Notes: generated by a model not told the origin, from the letters alone. A DNA stretch of 64,000 nucleotides from Salinibacterium sp. (GCA_025351795.1 JANXVG010000026.1:34999-98998), one strand, 5' to 3'; shown: positions 34,380-44,015, numbered from the stretch's first letter. Numbers and translations are program-made.

Positions 34380-35759
34380 ATGACGGACCCCGCGCCCCTT
34401 GTCCGTCGCGTCTTTGCGCGGGCTATCACGATCGGTAAGCGGCCCATTACCGTGTGGATCGCGTTTGTGATTGCGCACCTCTGGCTGGGGCTCCTTAATC
34501 TTTACGCGCCCGGCCTGCCGCTCGGCGACGTCACGTACGTGTACAAGTTCTGGATGACCCAAGGAATCGTCGGGCATTTCTGGGTGGGCATCGACAGCCA
34601 GTGGGTTTATCCGATTGTCGCGATCGTGCCCATGCTTGTTTCCTTTGTTTTTGGCAAAGCCCTCGTGGCAAGTACCTGGCTCACCATGATCATGCTGCTA
34701 GACGCTGTTGCCCTCGGCGTTCTCACCGGATGGGGGCGCTCACGCGCGCACATCACGATCGCCTGGTGGTGGGTGGCATTCCTCGTGCTGCTTGGTCCGA
34801 TTGCGCTAGGACGCATCGATTCGGTGACCGTGCCGCTCGCGATCATTGGTGTGCTCGCCCTGGCGACCCGTCCACGCACTGCGGCCGTTATTCTGACCAT
34901 CGCGACCTGGATCAAGGTATGGCCCGCCGCAATCCTGCTGAGCATCGTGATCGCAGCACGCGAGCGGTGGCGCGTGCTCGGGGCTGCCGTTGCGACATCT
35001 GCAATCATCGTGGCGATTGCGCTTGCGCTTGGCAGCGGCACCAACGTCTTCAGTTTCATCACGCAGCAGACCGGTCGCGGACTCCAGGTCGAGGCACCGA
35101 TCAGCACTTTTTGGCTGTGGCAGTCGTACGCCGGGGTGCCCTCGACCTACGTGTACTACGACAACCAAATTCTCACGTACCAGATTCAGGGCTCGGGGGT
35201 CGAGATCGCTGCGAGCCTGATGACGCCGATCTTTGCCGTCGTGGTGCTCGGCATCTGCTTGCTGGGTATTATCGCGGTACGTAATCGTGCGCCGGTGACC
35301 GAGATACTGCCTTCGCTCGTGCTCGCCCTCGTGACAGCGTTCATCGCCTTCAATAAGGTCGGTTCGCCACAATACATCAGCTGGTTCGCGGTGCCTATCG
35401 TTCTGGGGCTTGCCACCGAGGCGGCGGGTCACGGCAAGAGTTTTCGCGTTCCGGCGATTTTGGGGTTGGTGATCGCCGTGCTCACGCAAATTATCTACCC
35501 ATATCTTTACCCGTGGTTGCTTGCCGTCAACCCAGTGCTGCTCATCGTTATTACTGCCCGCAACCTGCTCTACTTCGTACTACTCGGCTGGGCCATGGCA
35601 GTGCTCTGGCAGGGCGCGCGTCCGAGCTCAGCCCACGAATCGCTCGACCCGTCCACCGGCTGGTTGCCCGCGGTGTGGCCGTTCGGCTCCGAGAAGAACG
35701 TGGTGACCAAGAACACTCTCGTCGCAGTGGACACTTTCGCGGCGCCAGACAAGGAGTAA
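34380..35759 (+). CDS. GT87-like (DUF2029) membrane glycosyltransferase
   Basis: This 459-residue protein has about ten hydrophobic helices and fits the GT-C fold family that includes actinobacterial polyprenol-phosphate-mannose transferases. The early extracytoplasmic region has GDVTYVYKFW, where such enzymes carry acidic catalytic residues, and later STYVYYDNQIL. It probably adds a sugar to a cell-envelope glycolipid or glycan. It ends 2 nt before the thiamine-binding protein gene. Donor and acceptor are unknown. Confidence 0.72.
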   Translation: MTDPAPLVRRVFARAITIGKRPITVWIAFVIAHLWLGLLNLYAPGLPLGDVTYVYKFWMTQGIVGHFWVGIDSQWVYPIVAIVPMLVSFVFGKALVASTWLTMIMLLDAVALGVLTGWGRSRAHITIAWWWVAFLVLLGPIALGRIDSVTVPLAIIGVLALATRPRTAAVILTIATWIKVWPAAILLSIVIAARERWRVLGAAVATSAIIVAIALALGSGTNVFSFITQQTGRGLQVEAPISTFWLWQSYAGVPSTYVYYDNQILTYQIQGSGVEIAASLMTPIFAVVVLGICLLGIIAVRNRAPVTEILPSLVLALVTAFIAFNKVGSPQYISWFAVPIVLGLATEAAGHGKSFRVPAILGLVIAVLTQIIYPYLYPWLLAVNPVLLIVITARNLLYFVLLGWAMAVLWQGARPSSAHESLDPSTGWLPAVWPFGSEKNVVTKNTLVAVDTFAAPDKE

Positions 35760-35761
35760 CC

Positions 35762-36082
35762 ATGCTCGTGGCATTCTCGGTCGCGCCAAGCGGCGGTACA
35801 ACGCACGACTCAGTGCATGACGCGGTCGCAGCTGCCGTGACGATCGTGCGCGAGTCCGGCCTGCCGAACCACACCGATTCGATGTTCACAACCATTGAGG
35901 GGGACTGGGATGAGGTGTTCGCCGTGATCAAGCACGCGACTGAGGCGGTTGGTGCGTTCGGGTCACGAGTTTCGCTCGTACTGAAGGCCGACATCCGTCC
36001 AGGCCACACCGGTGAACTCACGGGCAAGGTAGAGCGACTTGACGCCGCAATAAGAGATTCGACCGGGGATGCTCCGGCGTGA
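35762..36082 (+). CDS. thiamine-binding protein, MTH1187/YkoF-like
   Basis: This 106-residue protein, MLVAFSVAPSG to GDAPA, belongs to the small DUF77 family of alpha/beta thiamine- or HMP-binding proteins. VIKHATEAVGAFGSRVSLVLKAD style helix-strand pattern and ESGLPNHTDSMFTTIEG are typical. ATG 35762 is 2 nt after the glycosyltransferase stop; the frame is open further upstream but overlaps that gene. Function is buffering or sensing of thiamine precursors by family knowledge. Confidence 0.85.
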   Translation: MLVAFSVAPSGGTTHDSVHDAVAAAVTIVRESGLPNHTDSMFTTIEGDWDEVFAVIKHATEAVGAFGSRVSLVLKADIRPGHTGELTGKVERLDAAIRDSTGDAPA

Positions 36083-36168
36083 GCTGGCGTACCCTTTAAC
36101 GATGGGCTTTGGCCCACCAACGCTCGATGACGAGCATCCGCTGTCTGCTCCTCGAACGGTTCCGTCGC

Positions 36169-37452
36169 ATGCCAACCCTGTCTCCCGCTCGCGTGCGCCT
36201 CGCGATTCTTGCGCTCGCGATCGGCGGATTCGGTATCGGAGCGACTGAGTTCGTGGCGATGGGTCTTCTTCCGAACATCGCGGCAGACCTGTTACCGAGG
36301 CTCTATGCTGCGTCGCCGCACACCGCCAATGCCCAGGCTGGCTGGCTTATCTCCGCATATGCCCTCGGCGTGGTGGTGGGCGCCCCGACGATCGCCGCGC
36401 TCGCCGCCCGATTTCCGCGCAAACAGTTGCTGCTCGCCTGCCTCACCGTGTTCGTAGTCGGGTCGATCGGTTCCGCCATTCTGCCGACTTTTGGCCTGAT
36501 AGTCGCCGCCCGGTTCATGGCTGCTCTCCCCCACGGTGCGTACTTTGGCATCGCCTCGCTCGTTGCCGCGTCACTGATGGGGCCCGGCAGGCGCGGCAGG
36601 GGAGTAGCGATCGTGCTCTCTGGGCTCACGATCTCGAACGTTATCGGGGTGCCGCTGATCACCCTGCTCGGCCAAGCCGCGGGCTGGCGGTGGGCATATG
36701 TCGCGGTTGCCGCGATATTCCTTGTCACGTTCGCGGCCGTCTTCCTCCTTGTGCCGTTTCAACCGGGAGACCCCGCGGCGACCATGAGACGGGAGCTCGC
36801 GGGCTTCACACACCGGCAGGTGTGGCTCGCACTCTCGGTTGGCGTGATCGGCTTCGGCGGCTTCTTCGCGGTCTACAGCTATGTCGCACCCGTCGTCACG
36901 GACGTCACAGGCTTCAGCCCGAGCGTCGTGCCCATCGCACTCGTCTGCCTCGGGGTCGGGATGACGGTCGGTAACTTCATCGGGGGACGGGCCGCCGACC
37001 ATAACGTTGTCGCAACCCTCTTCATCGGTTTCGCCGTCTTCGCGGTCTCACTGCTTGGCTTCGCGCTCACCGCGACCTCGCCGATCGGCCTTTTCGGGTT
37101 CCTATTTCTCGTCGGCGGGTCGGCAGCAGCGTTATCTCCGGCGATACAGACCCGCCTTATGGATGTCGCTGGTGACAGCCAGACCCTTGCCGCGGCCGTC
37201 AATCATGCGGCACTCAATGTGGGCAACAGTGTGGGTGCGACCCTCGGAGGCGCGGCGATCGCGGCCGGCTTCGGCTACCTTTCCGCGAGTTGGGTTGGGC
37301 TGGCCCTGTGTGTTCCTGGCGTTGCACTGGTTGCCGTGAGCGTGCTCATGATGCGCAGAACTGACCGGCTTGGGTCGAGCGCGCCGCCGTTAGAAGCCGC
37401 GCGGAAGATCCGACTCGATGAGGATGCCGTCTTCGATCGCTCGTTTCCGTAG
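36169..37452 (+). CDS. MFS efflux transporter, AraJ/DHA1-like
   Basis: This is a 12-helix major facilitator of about 427 residues. The first helix contains GGFGIGATEFVAMGLLP, a hallmark of DHA1 exporters of the AraJ/CmlR group, and the A-loop is in AALAARFPRKQLLLAC. Substrates in the family are drugs or sugars; none can be chosen here. ATG 36169 is taken as the start; TTG 36109 and ATG 36127 are alternatives. Its last 63 nt overlap the 3' end of the convergent response regulator. Confidence 0.9.
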   Translation: MPTLSPARVRLAILALAIGGFGIGATEFVAMGLLPNIAADLLPRLYAASPHTANAQAGWLISAYALGVVVGAPTIAALAARFPRKQLLLACLTVFVVGSIGSAILPTFGLIVAARFMAALPHGAYFGIASLVAASLMGPGRRGRGVAIVLSGLTISNVIGVPLITLLGQAAGWRWAYVAVAAIFLVTFAAVFLLVPFQPGDPAATMRRELAGFTHRQVWLALSVGVIGFGGFFAVYSYVAPVVTDVTGFSPSVVPIALVCLGVGMTVGNFIGGRAADHNVVATLFIGFAVFAVSLLGFALTATSPIGLFGFLFLVGGSAAALSPAIQTRLMDVAGDSQTLAAAVNHAALNVGNSVGATLGGAAIAAGFGYLSASWVGLALCVPGVALVAVSVLMMRRTDRLGSSAPPLEAARKIRLDEDAVFDRSFP

Positions 37453-38061
37453 AGCGACCTTCGTTCCCACGTCGAAGCCCGCCACACGGTACTTTTCGCG
37501 GATGCGCTTGAGGTAGCTCTTAGCTGTCTCCTCCGAGATACTCAGTTGAAACGCGACGGCCTTAACCGGTTCGCCACCGCCATAGAGGGCCATAACCCGG
37601 CGTTCCTGCGCGCTGAGCTTGGGAGAGCCGCCGATCTCAGCGCCATTGAGCGCGAGGTCTAGCTCGGCAGAGACGAATGACTCGCCCTTAGCCGCCGCGC
37701 GGATCGCCTCGACGATCATGCTCGCATCCTCGCTCTTTACGAGGTAGCCGAGCGCGCCAGCACCCAGTGCCTCGCGCACGACGTTCGGCTCGGAGTAAGT
37801 GCTCATGAGCACGACGCGCACACCGGTGGTCTTGAGGGTATTGATCTTGAGCGAAACTGGGATGTTGTCTTTGAGGTCGAGATCGAGCAATACCACGTCG
37901 ACAGGGAACTCGGGGTGGGTGATGAGTTCGGGCCAGGTCGGAACGGCGATGACCATGGCGATGTCGACCGCCGCGTTCCTGATCCACTCGGTCAAGGCAC
38001 CCAACAACATGCGGTGATCGTCGACAATTGCCAGCCTGATGGGATCCTGCGAGTCCGTCAC
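37390..38061 (-). CDS. NarL/FixJ-type response regulator
   Basis: This 223-residue regulator has a receiver domain with the acidic pair VDDH, the phospho-Asp in VVLLDLDL and the conserved Lys in YLVKSED. A LuxR-type helix-turn-helix follows (AVAFQLSISEETAKSYLKRI). GTG 38061 has AAAGGA 6 nt before it; ATG 38100, overlapping the upstream gene stop by ATGA, would add 13 residues. It follows the pseudokinase and kinase genes as an operon. It is a paralogue of the regulator at 40619-41290. Confidence 0.92.
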   Translation of the reverse strand: MTDSQDPIRLAIVDDHRMLLGALTEWIRNAAVDIAMVIAVPTWPELITHPEFPVDVVLLDLDLKDNIPVSLKINTLKTTGVRVVLMSTYSEPNVVREALGAGALGYLVKSEDASMIVEAIRAAAKGESFVSAELDLALNGAEIGGSPKLSAQERRVMALYGGGEPVKAVAFQLSISEETAKSYLKRIREKYRVAGFDVGTKVALRKRAIEDGILIESDLPRGF

Positions 38062-38096
38062 GTCAATTCCTTTGGATTCTGCTGCTCGGGGGAGGG

Positions 38097-39353
38097 TCAT
38101 TCCGCCGGATTGTCGACTATGCATTGGATGTCGACCCGGAGGCTTTGGTGGAGGGTGGAGTCACTGTACTGCCCGACCCGCCCGATCGCGGCCCATGTGG
38201 CCGGGTCGACGCGATTTCGTGGCACACCCGTTGTCGTCATGACGATGGGTACCAGCACCTTCGTGCTGCCCATGCCGGCCGGGGAACCCGCTGCCGGTCC
38301 GATCTCAAGTTGCACGGTGCGGCCCACGCCAGCTTTCACGGTGTCGCTCACGATCAGCCACGCGGCCGAAAGGAGGCCGTCTCGCTGGCCGGGGTCGAGT
38401 AGGCCAGCGAGGCTGCCTTTGTCGATGAGTGATACCGACTTTCCGAGAAGGTCAGACTCGGTGACCGCGTGATACAGCCAGGTCTCGCGCCTGCCCTCGA
38501 TGAGGTGCAGGCGAAGTTCGGTGGCGAGAGATGCCGCTGTCGACGCCGTCTTGGGGTTGAGTGGGAGCCTGGTCTTGCCCGTCGACACTGAGTCGAGCAA
38601 CTCTTCTGCTGCGAGGTCGAGTCTGGCCAGTTCTTCCGACGCCATCATGCCTACTGCGAAGCGCGGAGCAGATACGGTGCTTTGCACGAGCACTCGATCA
38701 AGTTCCGTCTGGACGAGCCGCCTGAACCCACCGACAATCACGACGGCGATGACAGCAGGAAGCACAGCGAACGCCAGCGCGGTGATCTGTGGGGCGAGGT
38801 CGTGCGGGCCGAGTCGTGAGTTGACGTATATGCACACGGCGAGGGCGACACCGAGTGCTGCAACCGCAACGAGGATTTCGCGCGTGCCGCGTACGGTAAT
38901 CACCACGATGAGTGCCATTCCGGCTGTGATGGCGGCGGTGGCGTTGCGCCCGATGTCGTGGAGTGGCCAGACGGCGAGCAGATCAAGCCACACGGTCACG
39001 GCGAGTCCGAGTAGGAAAATTGCAAACATCCAGTCGGGCAGCTGGTCGCCTATCACGCGCGTGACGACAAATGTGGCGACGAGCACGGCGACGAGAACCA
39101 CCCATGCCGCGAGCGCTGGCAGTGGGTTCGGGTACGTGCCCCACAGGCCGATGAACCACACAAATCCATACACCGCGCGGATGCCGCAGACCACCGCTGC
39201 GCCCACGCCGATGAACCCCGTGCCGAGGCTCGGTCGGTGCGCTAACCCCGGACGCAGGATTCGGCGCACAACCTCACTCTCCGGCCTGGCTGTTTTTCGG
39301 TTGCCGCCGACGACCACACCGAGCGTGTTTTCCTCTGGACGGGAGAACGTCAT
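38097..39353 (-). CDS. membrane pseudo-histidine kinase
   Basis: This 418-residue protein has about seven hydrophobic helices (residues 45-210) and a cytoplasmic part shaped like a NarL-type kinase but lacking catalytic residues. In the phosphoacceptor position the usual ELHDSV reads ELLDSV, so His is Leu253. The ATPase region (about 325-415) has no N-box Asn and no DxGxG or GxG box. It overlaps the intact kinase gene upstream by 4 nt (ATGA) and precedes a response regulator, so it is made alongside them. It probably senses a signal and modulates the true kinase by heterodimerisation; that is inference. Confidence 0.78.
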   Translation of the reverse strand: MTFSRPEENTLGVVVGGNRKTARPESEVVRRILRPGLAHRPSLGTGFIGVGAAVVCGIRAVYGFVWFIGLWGTYPNPLPALAAWVVLVAVLVATFVVTRVIGDQLPDWMFAIFLLGLAVTVWLDLLAVWPLHDIGRNATAAITAGMALIVVITVRGTREILVAVAALGVALAVCIYVNSRLGPHDLAPQITALAFAVLPAVIAVVIVGGFRRLVQTELDRVLVQSTVSAPRFAVGMMASEELARLDLAAEELLDSVSTGKTRLPLNPKTASTAASLATELRLHLIEGRRETWLYHAVTESDLLGKSVSLIDKGSLAGLLDPGQRDGLLSAAWLIVSDTVKAGVGRTVQLEIGPAAGSPAGMGSTKVLVPIVMTTTGVPRNRVDPATWAAIGRVGQYSDSTLHQSLRVDIQCIVDNPAE

Positions 39354-40513
39354 CGTGGCACCTCAAGTACGACAGTGGTTCCGGAACCGGGGGAGGAGAA
39401 CAGTCGGGCTTTGCCGCCGACTTCTTTGAGGCGCCCAACCACCGACTCCTTGAATCCTAAGCGTGCAGAATCCACGTCATCGAGGGTGAAACCTACCCCG
39501 GCATCGGTGATCATGGCGCGCACCGTGGTCTCGTCATCGGTGATTGTCACGTGCGCTTCGGTGACACCGGAATGCCTGCGAACGTTCTCCAGGCACTCGG
39601 CGAGGGCGAGCAAGAACGCGTCGAGGACGTCGCTCGGCAACAAAACCTGGCCAGTACCGTGCCAACTCACCTCGAGGCCCATGCGGCCAAAACGTTGCTT
39701 CACAGACTCGAGGGTGGTCCCCAGCACGGTGTCCTCGACGTTCTCGAGGTTGTACGAGCCCGATGACTGCGGCGTCGGGGTCGCACCGAGCCGTAGCTGG
39801 CGGAGTAGGCGGGCATCATCGCCGGCCTGCCAGCGAAGGGCGTCAGGCGCCACACCGACGCCGGAGTGCGCGAGCAAGGTGAGGGTAGCAAGCACCGTGT
39901 CATGGAGCAGACGTGCCGACTGCCTACGCTGCGCCTCGATCTCGCTGGCCTGGCGTTCAGCGCGGTGGGCTCGACCGATGCTTGCGATGCGTCGAGCTAC
40001 CTGGGGAATGCCGGCATTGACCCAGAACCCGATGATCGTGGCCATGCTCCACCCGAGCACAATGAGAGCCATCGTGCGCGGAAGCGGCTGTAGGTCGGCT
40101 GTGACGAAGAGTGTCGTCGCGCCCACCGCGACGAACGATGTTGCGAGCACGGCGACTCGAATGCGATCCGTCGTCAGCACGATCGCGGCAGACGACAGCG
40201 ATGCTGCGCCGAGCTGGGTGATCGCGGAGACTCCGGCCGGGTCGGGAGGCGCGGCTGAGAATACCGTCAGCACGAGCATGGCAGCTATCCCCGCGATGAT
40301 CTCGAGTATCACCCAGCCGAGCGCGCGAGTCGCTCCAATGCGGTACTGGCTGAAGCCGACAATGATGTAGAGAGGAAGACTTATCAATAAGTTAGTGCTG
40401 GGAACTGCTCCGGGAATGCCGAGACAGAGCAGTGAGACAACGGTGAAGCTGAGCCCATATACGCGGGCGGTGCGCTGGAGCACCCGGTCCCGTTCCTTCG
40501 CTATGAGTTCCAT
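39350..40513 (-). CDS. NarL-type sensor histidine kinase
   Basis: This 387-residue kinase has five or six membrane helices, then a HisKA_3 domain with phosphoacceptor His204 in ARLLHDTVLATL. The HATPase domain has N-box Asn310 (AECLENVRRHSG), DxGxG at TDAGVGF and GSGTT near 376. All catalytic elements are intact. ATG 40513 gives MELIAKERDR. It is coupled by ATGA to the pseudokinase and is flanked by two paralogous NarL-type regulators, either of which could be its partner. Confidence 0.93.
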   Translation of the reverse strand: MELIAKERDRVLQRTARVYGLSFTVVSLLCLGIPGAVPSTNLLISLPLYIIVGFSQYRIGATRALGWVILEIIAGIAAMLVLTVFSAAPPDPAGVSAITQLGAASLSSAAIVLTTDRIRVAVLATSFVAVGATTLFVTADLQPLPRTMALIVLGWSMATIIGFWVNAGIPQVARRIASIGRAHRAERQASEIEAQRRQSARLLHDTVLATLTLLAHSGVGVAPDALRWQAGDDARLLRQLRLGATPTPQSSGSYNLENVEDTVLGTTLESVKQRFGRMGLEVSWHGTGQVLLPSDVLDAFLLALAECLENVRRHSGVTEAHVTITDDETTVRAMITDAGVGFTLDDVDSARLGFKESVVGRLKEVGGKARLFSSPGSGTTVVLEVPR

Positions 40514-40618
40514 TGCACGCTCATAGTGGCACACGGTACCCCACTTTCGAGGGTGGCTCACCGCACGCGTTTGCAAGAAAAGCACCGTTAAACGGCGGTA
40601 TTCGTGCGCCGCGCGCTC

Positions 40619-41290
40619 CTAGGGGCCAAGCCACCCTTCACGACTCGCGTGGCGACGCAGCAGGCTCCGCGTGCCCACGTCGATACCGATATCGCGGTAT
40701 TTGCGTCGGGCACGTTTGATGTAGGACTTTACGGTTTCTTCGGTCGTGTCCATGTGTTCGGCAACCTCGCGAATCGAACGGCCACTCGCGTACAGGGTCA
40801 TGGCCCGCTGCTCCTGGTGGCCGAGCCCAGCGTCGGCCACCTCAGTCAATGTGGAAATAGCCCGAGACACCGACCGTGAAAAAAATTGCTCGCTTTCGGC
40901 GGCGAAGTGGATGGCCGCAACGAGGTCATCGGCGGAGTCGGTCTTGGCGACAAAAGCTAGCGCGCCCGCGTGCAACGCGGCATTAATGGAGGCGTTGTCT
41001 GAGTGCCTGCTCATCACCACGACTGTCGAACCCATCGCGGCAAGCGCCCGCACTTTCGAGGTGATCGGGATGCTGTCGCCCAGGTGCAGGTCGATCACCA
41101 CGACATCGACGGGCAGCGCCGGATCGGCCAACAGGTCTGCCCACCGGGCGTGAACCGTGACAACAGTAAGCTTCGGCTCCTCACGAGCGAGGCGAGCTAC
41201 CAAACCGTCGAGGACGAGACGGTGGTCATCAAGGATGGCAACCCGGATACCGGCCATGCGCTTACGGTCAGCCTCGCTGGAATTGTTCAC
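40619..41290 (-). CDS. NarL/FixJ-type response regulator
   Basis: This 223-residue regulator has the acidic pocket LDDH, the phospho-Asp in VVVIDLHL, the Lys in FVAKTD and a LuxR-type helix-turn-helix (EVAEHMDTTEETVKSYIKRA). The start is GTG 41290 with AGGGG upstream; ATG 41257 is an alternative. It lies 105 bp before the kinase gene on the same strand. Its DNA-binding domain is closely related to that of the regulator at 37390-38061 (ET-KSY-KR--KYR), so the two may share or compete for targets. Confidence 0.92.
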   Translation of the reverse strand: MNNSSEADRKRMAGIRVAILDDHRLVLDGLVARLAREEPKLTVVTVHARWADLLADPALPVDVVVIDLHLGDSIPITSKVRALAAMGSTVVVMSRHSDNASINAALHAGALAFVAKTDSADDLVAAIHFAAESEQFFSRSVSRAISTLTEVADAGLGHQEQRAMTLYASGRSIREVAEHMDTTEETVKSYIKRARRKYRDIGIDVGTRSLLRRHASREGWLGP

Positions 41291-41355
41291 CCCGGCATCC
41301 CCTCTGCTGGCCTCGCTGTGAGTCTAGCGACGACCGCCGATATTCATAATTTTCC

Positions 41356-42561
41356 TCAACTCCGCAGTAGGCGGGCGAGTTCCCGACCCACGAGCGCGTC
41401 TTCGATGAGGAAGCCGTCGTGGCCAAACGGCGAGGAGATCACCACGGCATCCGTGCCGTCAATGTTGGCCTGCAGGTTGCGCGCGATGTGTAGTTGTTCA
41501 GAAATCGGAAATAGTCGGTCACTGTCAACGCCGAGCACGAGCGCCTTGGCCGTGATCCGGCTGAGCGCAGCTGCCACCCCGCCGCGCCCGCGCCCGACGT
41601 CGTGCGAACTCATCGCATTAACCAGTGCAACATAGCTGTTGGAGTCGAACCGCCGGGTGAATTTGTTTCCGTGGTAATCGAGGTAACTCTCCACCGCGTA
41701 GCGCCCACCTCCGCCCATTGGGCTGAGTCCGCTCTGCCAGCTGCGTTCAAAGCGATCGTTGAGTTCGTTGGGTGATCGATAGTTGACGAGCGCCATTCTG
41801 CGAGCGAGAGCGAGACCGGCGTGCGGACCATCGCCTTCGGCAGCCTCGTAGTAGTTACCTCCGGCGAACGCCGGATCCATGCGGATGGCCTCGAGCTGCA
41901 GCGAATTCTGCGCGATCGAGTCTGCGCTGCTGAACGACGGTGCCGCGATGATCGCGACGCGCGCAAGCCGGTCTGGGTAGCCGATCGCCCACTCGAGTGC
42001 CTGCATCCCTCCCATGGAACCGCCGATCACCGCGGCCCACTGCATTATCCCGAGCTGGTCGGAGAACGAGACCTGCGCGGCGACCTGGTCGCGGATCGTA
42101 ACGAACGGAAAGCCGGAGCCCCACTCTGTGCCGGTCGGCGAGGGTGATGACGGGCCAGTGGTGCCTTGGCATCCACCGAGCATGTTGGGAGCGACCACGA
42201 ACCACTCATCGGTGTCGACGGCTTTGCCGGGGCCGATCACGTCGTCCCACCAGCCGACCGTGGGATGCCCAGGCCCGGCCGGTCCCGAAACGTGACTGTC
42301 GCCAGTAAGTGCATGCACCACGAGCACCGCGTTGTCTTTGGCAGCGTTGAGCGTGCCAAATGTTTCGTATGCGATGCGTACCGCGGGAAGATCACCGCCG
42401 CGCTCGAGCGTCATAGCGCCGATCGAAATGAACTGGCGGTTACCGGGTTGGTCGCCATCGCGCCACGCACCGGTGGTGGGTGGCTTGCCGGCGAGCGATC
42501 GCGCGTCCGCCTCGGTGATGAAGGCCGATGGCACGGTGTCTTCGGAAGTCTGCCAGTCCAT
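41356..42561 (-). CDS. metX: homoserine O-acetyltransferase
   Basis: This 401-residue alpha/beta-hydrolase-fold enzyme activates homoserine for methionine synthesis. The nucleophile Ser182 is in GGSMGGMQALEW; the Asp and His of the triad fall in LGVDSDRLFP and SPFGHDGFL. NMLGGCQGTTGPSS is the family loop. ATG 42561 gives MDWQTSEDTV; a longer frame from 42603 runs through the terminator hairpin and is rejected. It follows metY on the same strand but is separated by a strong intrinsic terminator. The acetyl versus succinyl donor cannot be fixed from sequence alone. Confidence 0.94.
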   Translation of the reverse strand: MDWQTSEDTVPSAFITEADARSLAGKPPTTGAWRDGDQPGNRQFISIGAMTLERGGDLPAVRIAYETFGTLNAAKDNAVLVVHALTGDSHVSGPAGPGHPTVGWWDDVIGPGKAVDTDEWFVVAPNMLGGCQGTTGPSSPSPTGTEWGSGFPFVTIRDQVAAQVSFSDQLGIMQWAAVIGGSMGGMQALEWAIGYPDRLARVAIIAAPSFSSADSIAQNSLQLEAIRMDPAFAGGNYYEAAEGDGPHAGLALARRMALVNYRSPNELNDRFERSWQSGLSPMGGGGRYAVESYLDYHGNKFTRRFDSNSYVALVNAMSSHDVGRGRGGVAAALSRITAKALVLGVDSDRLFPISEQLHIARNLQANIDGTDAVVISSPFGHDGFLIEDALVGRELARLLRS

Positions 42562-42579
42562 GTCTCTGCAAGTATCCCC

Positions 42580-42623
42580 AAAAAAGTGCGGCCCGGCGCG
42601 CATATTACGCGCCAGGCCGCACT
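42580..42623 (-). terminator. intrinsic terminator between metY and metX
   Basis: On the minus strand a 16-bp stem (42623-42608 with 42600-42585, one G-U pair), a 7-nt loop and a run of six T form a textbook Rho-independent terminator. It ends 18 nt before the metX ATG. It must end metY transcripts or act as a conditional attenuator in front of metX. Confidence 0.9.
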
Positions 42624-42638
42624 ACTCGTGGAGATTAG

Positions 42639-43955
42639 CTACGCGCTGGCGTTCGCCGCTACTGCTTTCTTTGCTGCATCGAGACCAGCCTGGAGGTCGG
42701 CTTTAAGGTCATCGATGTTTTCGAGCCCGACGGATAGGCGCACGAGGCCCGGCGTCACACCGGTCGTCAGCTGCTGCTCCGGGGTGAGCTGTGAAGGTGT
42801 GGTCGACGCTGGGTGAATGATCAGGCTGCGCACGTCGCCGATGTTGGCGAGGTGGCTGAACAGCGAGACACTCTCCACGAGCGCGCGGCCAGCATCCACT
42901 CCGCCCTTGAGCTCGAAACTCACGACAGCACCCACACCCTTCGGCGCGTACTTGTTAGCGGCCGCGTACCACGGGCTCGATGGCAGACCGGAGTAGTTAA
43001 CCGAGGCGATATCTTCGTGGTTCTCGAGCCACTCGGCGATCTCTTGGGCATTCTGCACGTGCCGTTCGATGCGCAGGCTGAGCGTCTCGAGTCCCTGGAT
43101 GATCGTGAACGAGCTGTCTGGTGAGAGCGCAGCACCGGTGTCGCGCAGGATCGTAACGCGTGCCTTGATTACGTAAGCGATGGAATCGCCCAGCACAGTC
43201 GTGTAGCTCGCCCCGTGGTAGGACGGGTCTGGCTCGGTGAGACCGGGAAACTTGTCAACGTGCTTCGACCACGGGAACGTGCCACCGTCGACAAGTACGC
43301 CTGCAATGACCGTGCCGTGGCCACCAAGGAACTTCGTGGCGGAGTGCACGACGATGTCGGCGCCGAACTCGAACGGGCGGATGAGGTACGGCGTCGCAAT
43401 CGTGTTGTCCACGATGAGCGGCAGGTTGTTCTTGTGCGCGACCTCGGACACCTTCTCGATGTCGAGGATGTTGATCTTCGGATTGCCGATGGTCTCAGCG
43501 AAGAAGAGCTTGGTGTTCGGGCGCACGGCGGCGGCCCACTCGGCTGCGTCATCCTGATCTTCGACGAATGTGACCTCGATGCCGAGCTTCGCGAGCGTGT
43601 ACTTGAAGAGGTTGTACGTGCCGCCGTAAATCGACGAGGACGAGACGATGTGGTCGCCCGAGCCCGTGATGTTGAGCACGGCATAGGTAATCGCCGACGC
43701 GCCGGATGCCACGGCGAGCGCCGCGGTTCCGCCCTCGAGCGCTGCGACACGCTGCTCCACGACATCCGTTGTCGGATTCATCAGGCGCGTATAGATGTTG
43801 CCGAATTCTGCGAGCGCGAACAGGTTCTGCGCGTGTTGTGCGCTATTGAAGACGTAGGACGTGGTCTTGTAAATCGGTGTTGCGCGTGCGTTTGTGACGG
43901 GGTCGGGCTGTGAGCCCGAGTGAATCTGCTTGGTCTCGAATTTCCAGTCGCTCAT
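42639..43955 (-). CDS. metY: O-acetylhomoserine sulfhydrylase
   Basis: This 438-residue PLP enzyme condenses O-acetylhomoserine with sulfide to make homocysteine. The PLP Lys208 is in [12 protein letters not shown] and the cofactor region includes [13 protein letters not shown]. It belongs to the Cys/Met gamma-family. ATG 43955 has AAGGAG 6 nt upstream, which excludes the frame extending to 44003. With MetX it forms the direct sulfhydrylation route. The 5' region toward padR contains a hairpin but no riboswitch that I recognise. Confidence 0.95.
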   Translation of the reverse strand: MSDWKFETKQIHSGSQPDPVTNARATPIYKTTSYVFNSAQHAQNLFALAEFGNIYTRLMNPTTDVVEQRVAALEGGTAALAVASGASAITYAVLNITGSGDHIVSSSSIYGGTYNLFKYTLAKLGIEVTFVEDQDDAAEWAAAVRPNTKLFFAETIGNPKINILDIEKVSEVAHKNNLPLIVDNTIATPYLIRPFEFGADIVVHSATKFLGGHGTVIAGVLVDGGTFPWSKHVDKFPGLTEPDPSYHGASYTTVLGDSIAYVIKARVTILRDTGAALSPDSSFTIIQGLETLSLRIERHVQNAQEIAEWLENHEDIASVNYSGLPSSPWYAAANKYAPKGVGAVVSFELKGGVDAGRALVESVSLFSHLANIGDVRSLIIHPASTTPSQLTPEQQLTTGVTPGLVRLSVGLENIDDLKADLQAGLDAAKKAVAANASA

Positions 43956-44015
43956 GGTCTTCTCCTTGAAATCTCCGGTGGGCGGACGGAGGCCCACTCG
44001 CATGCGATCCTAAGA

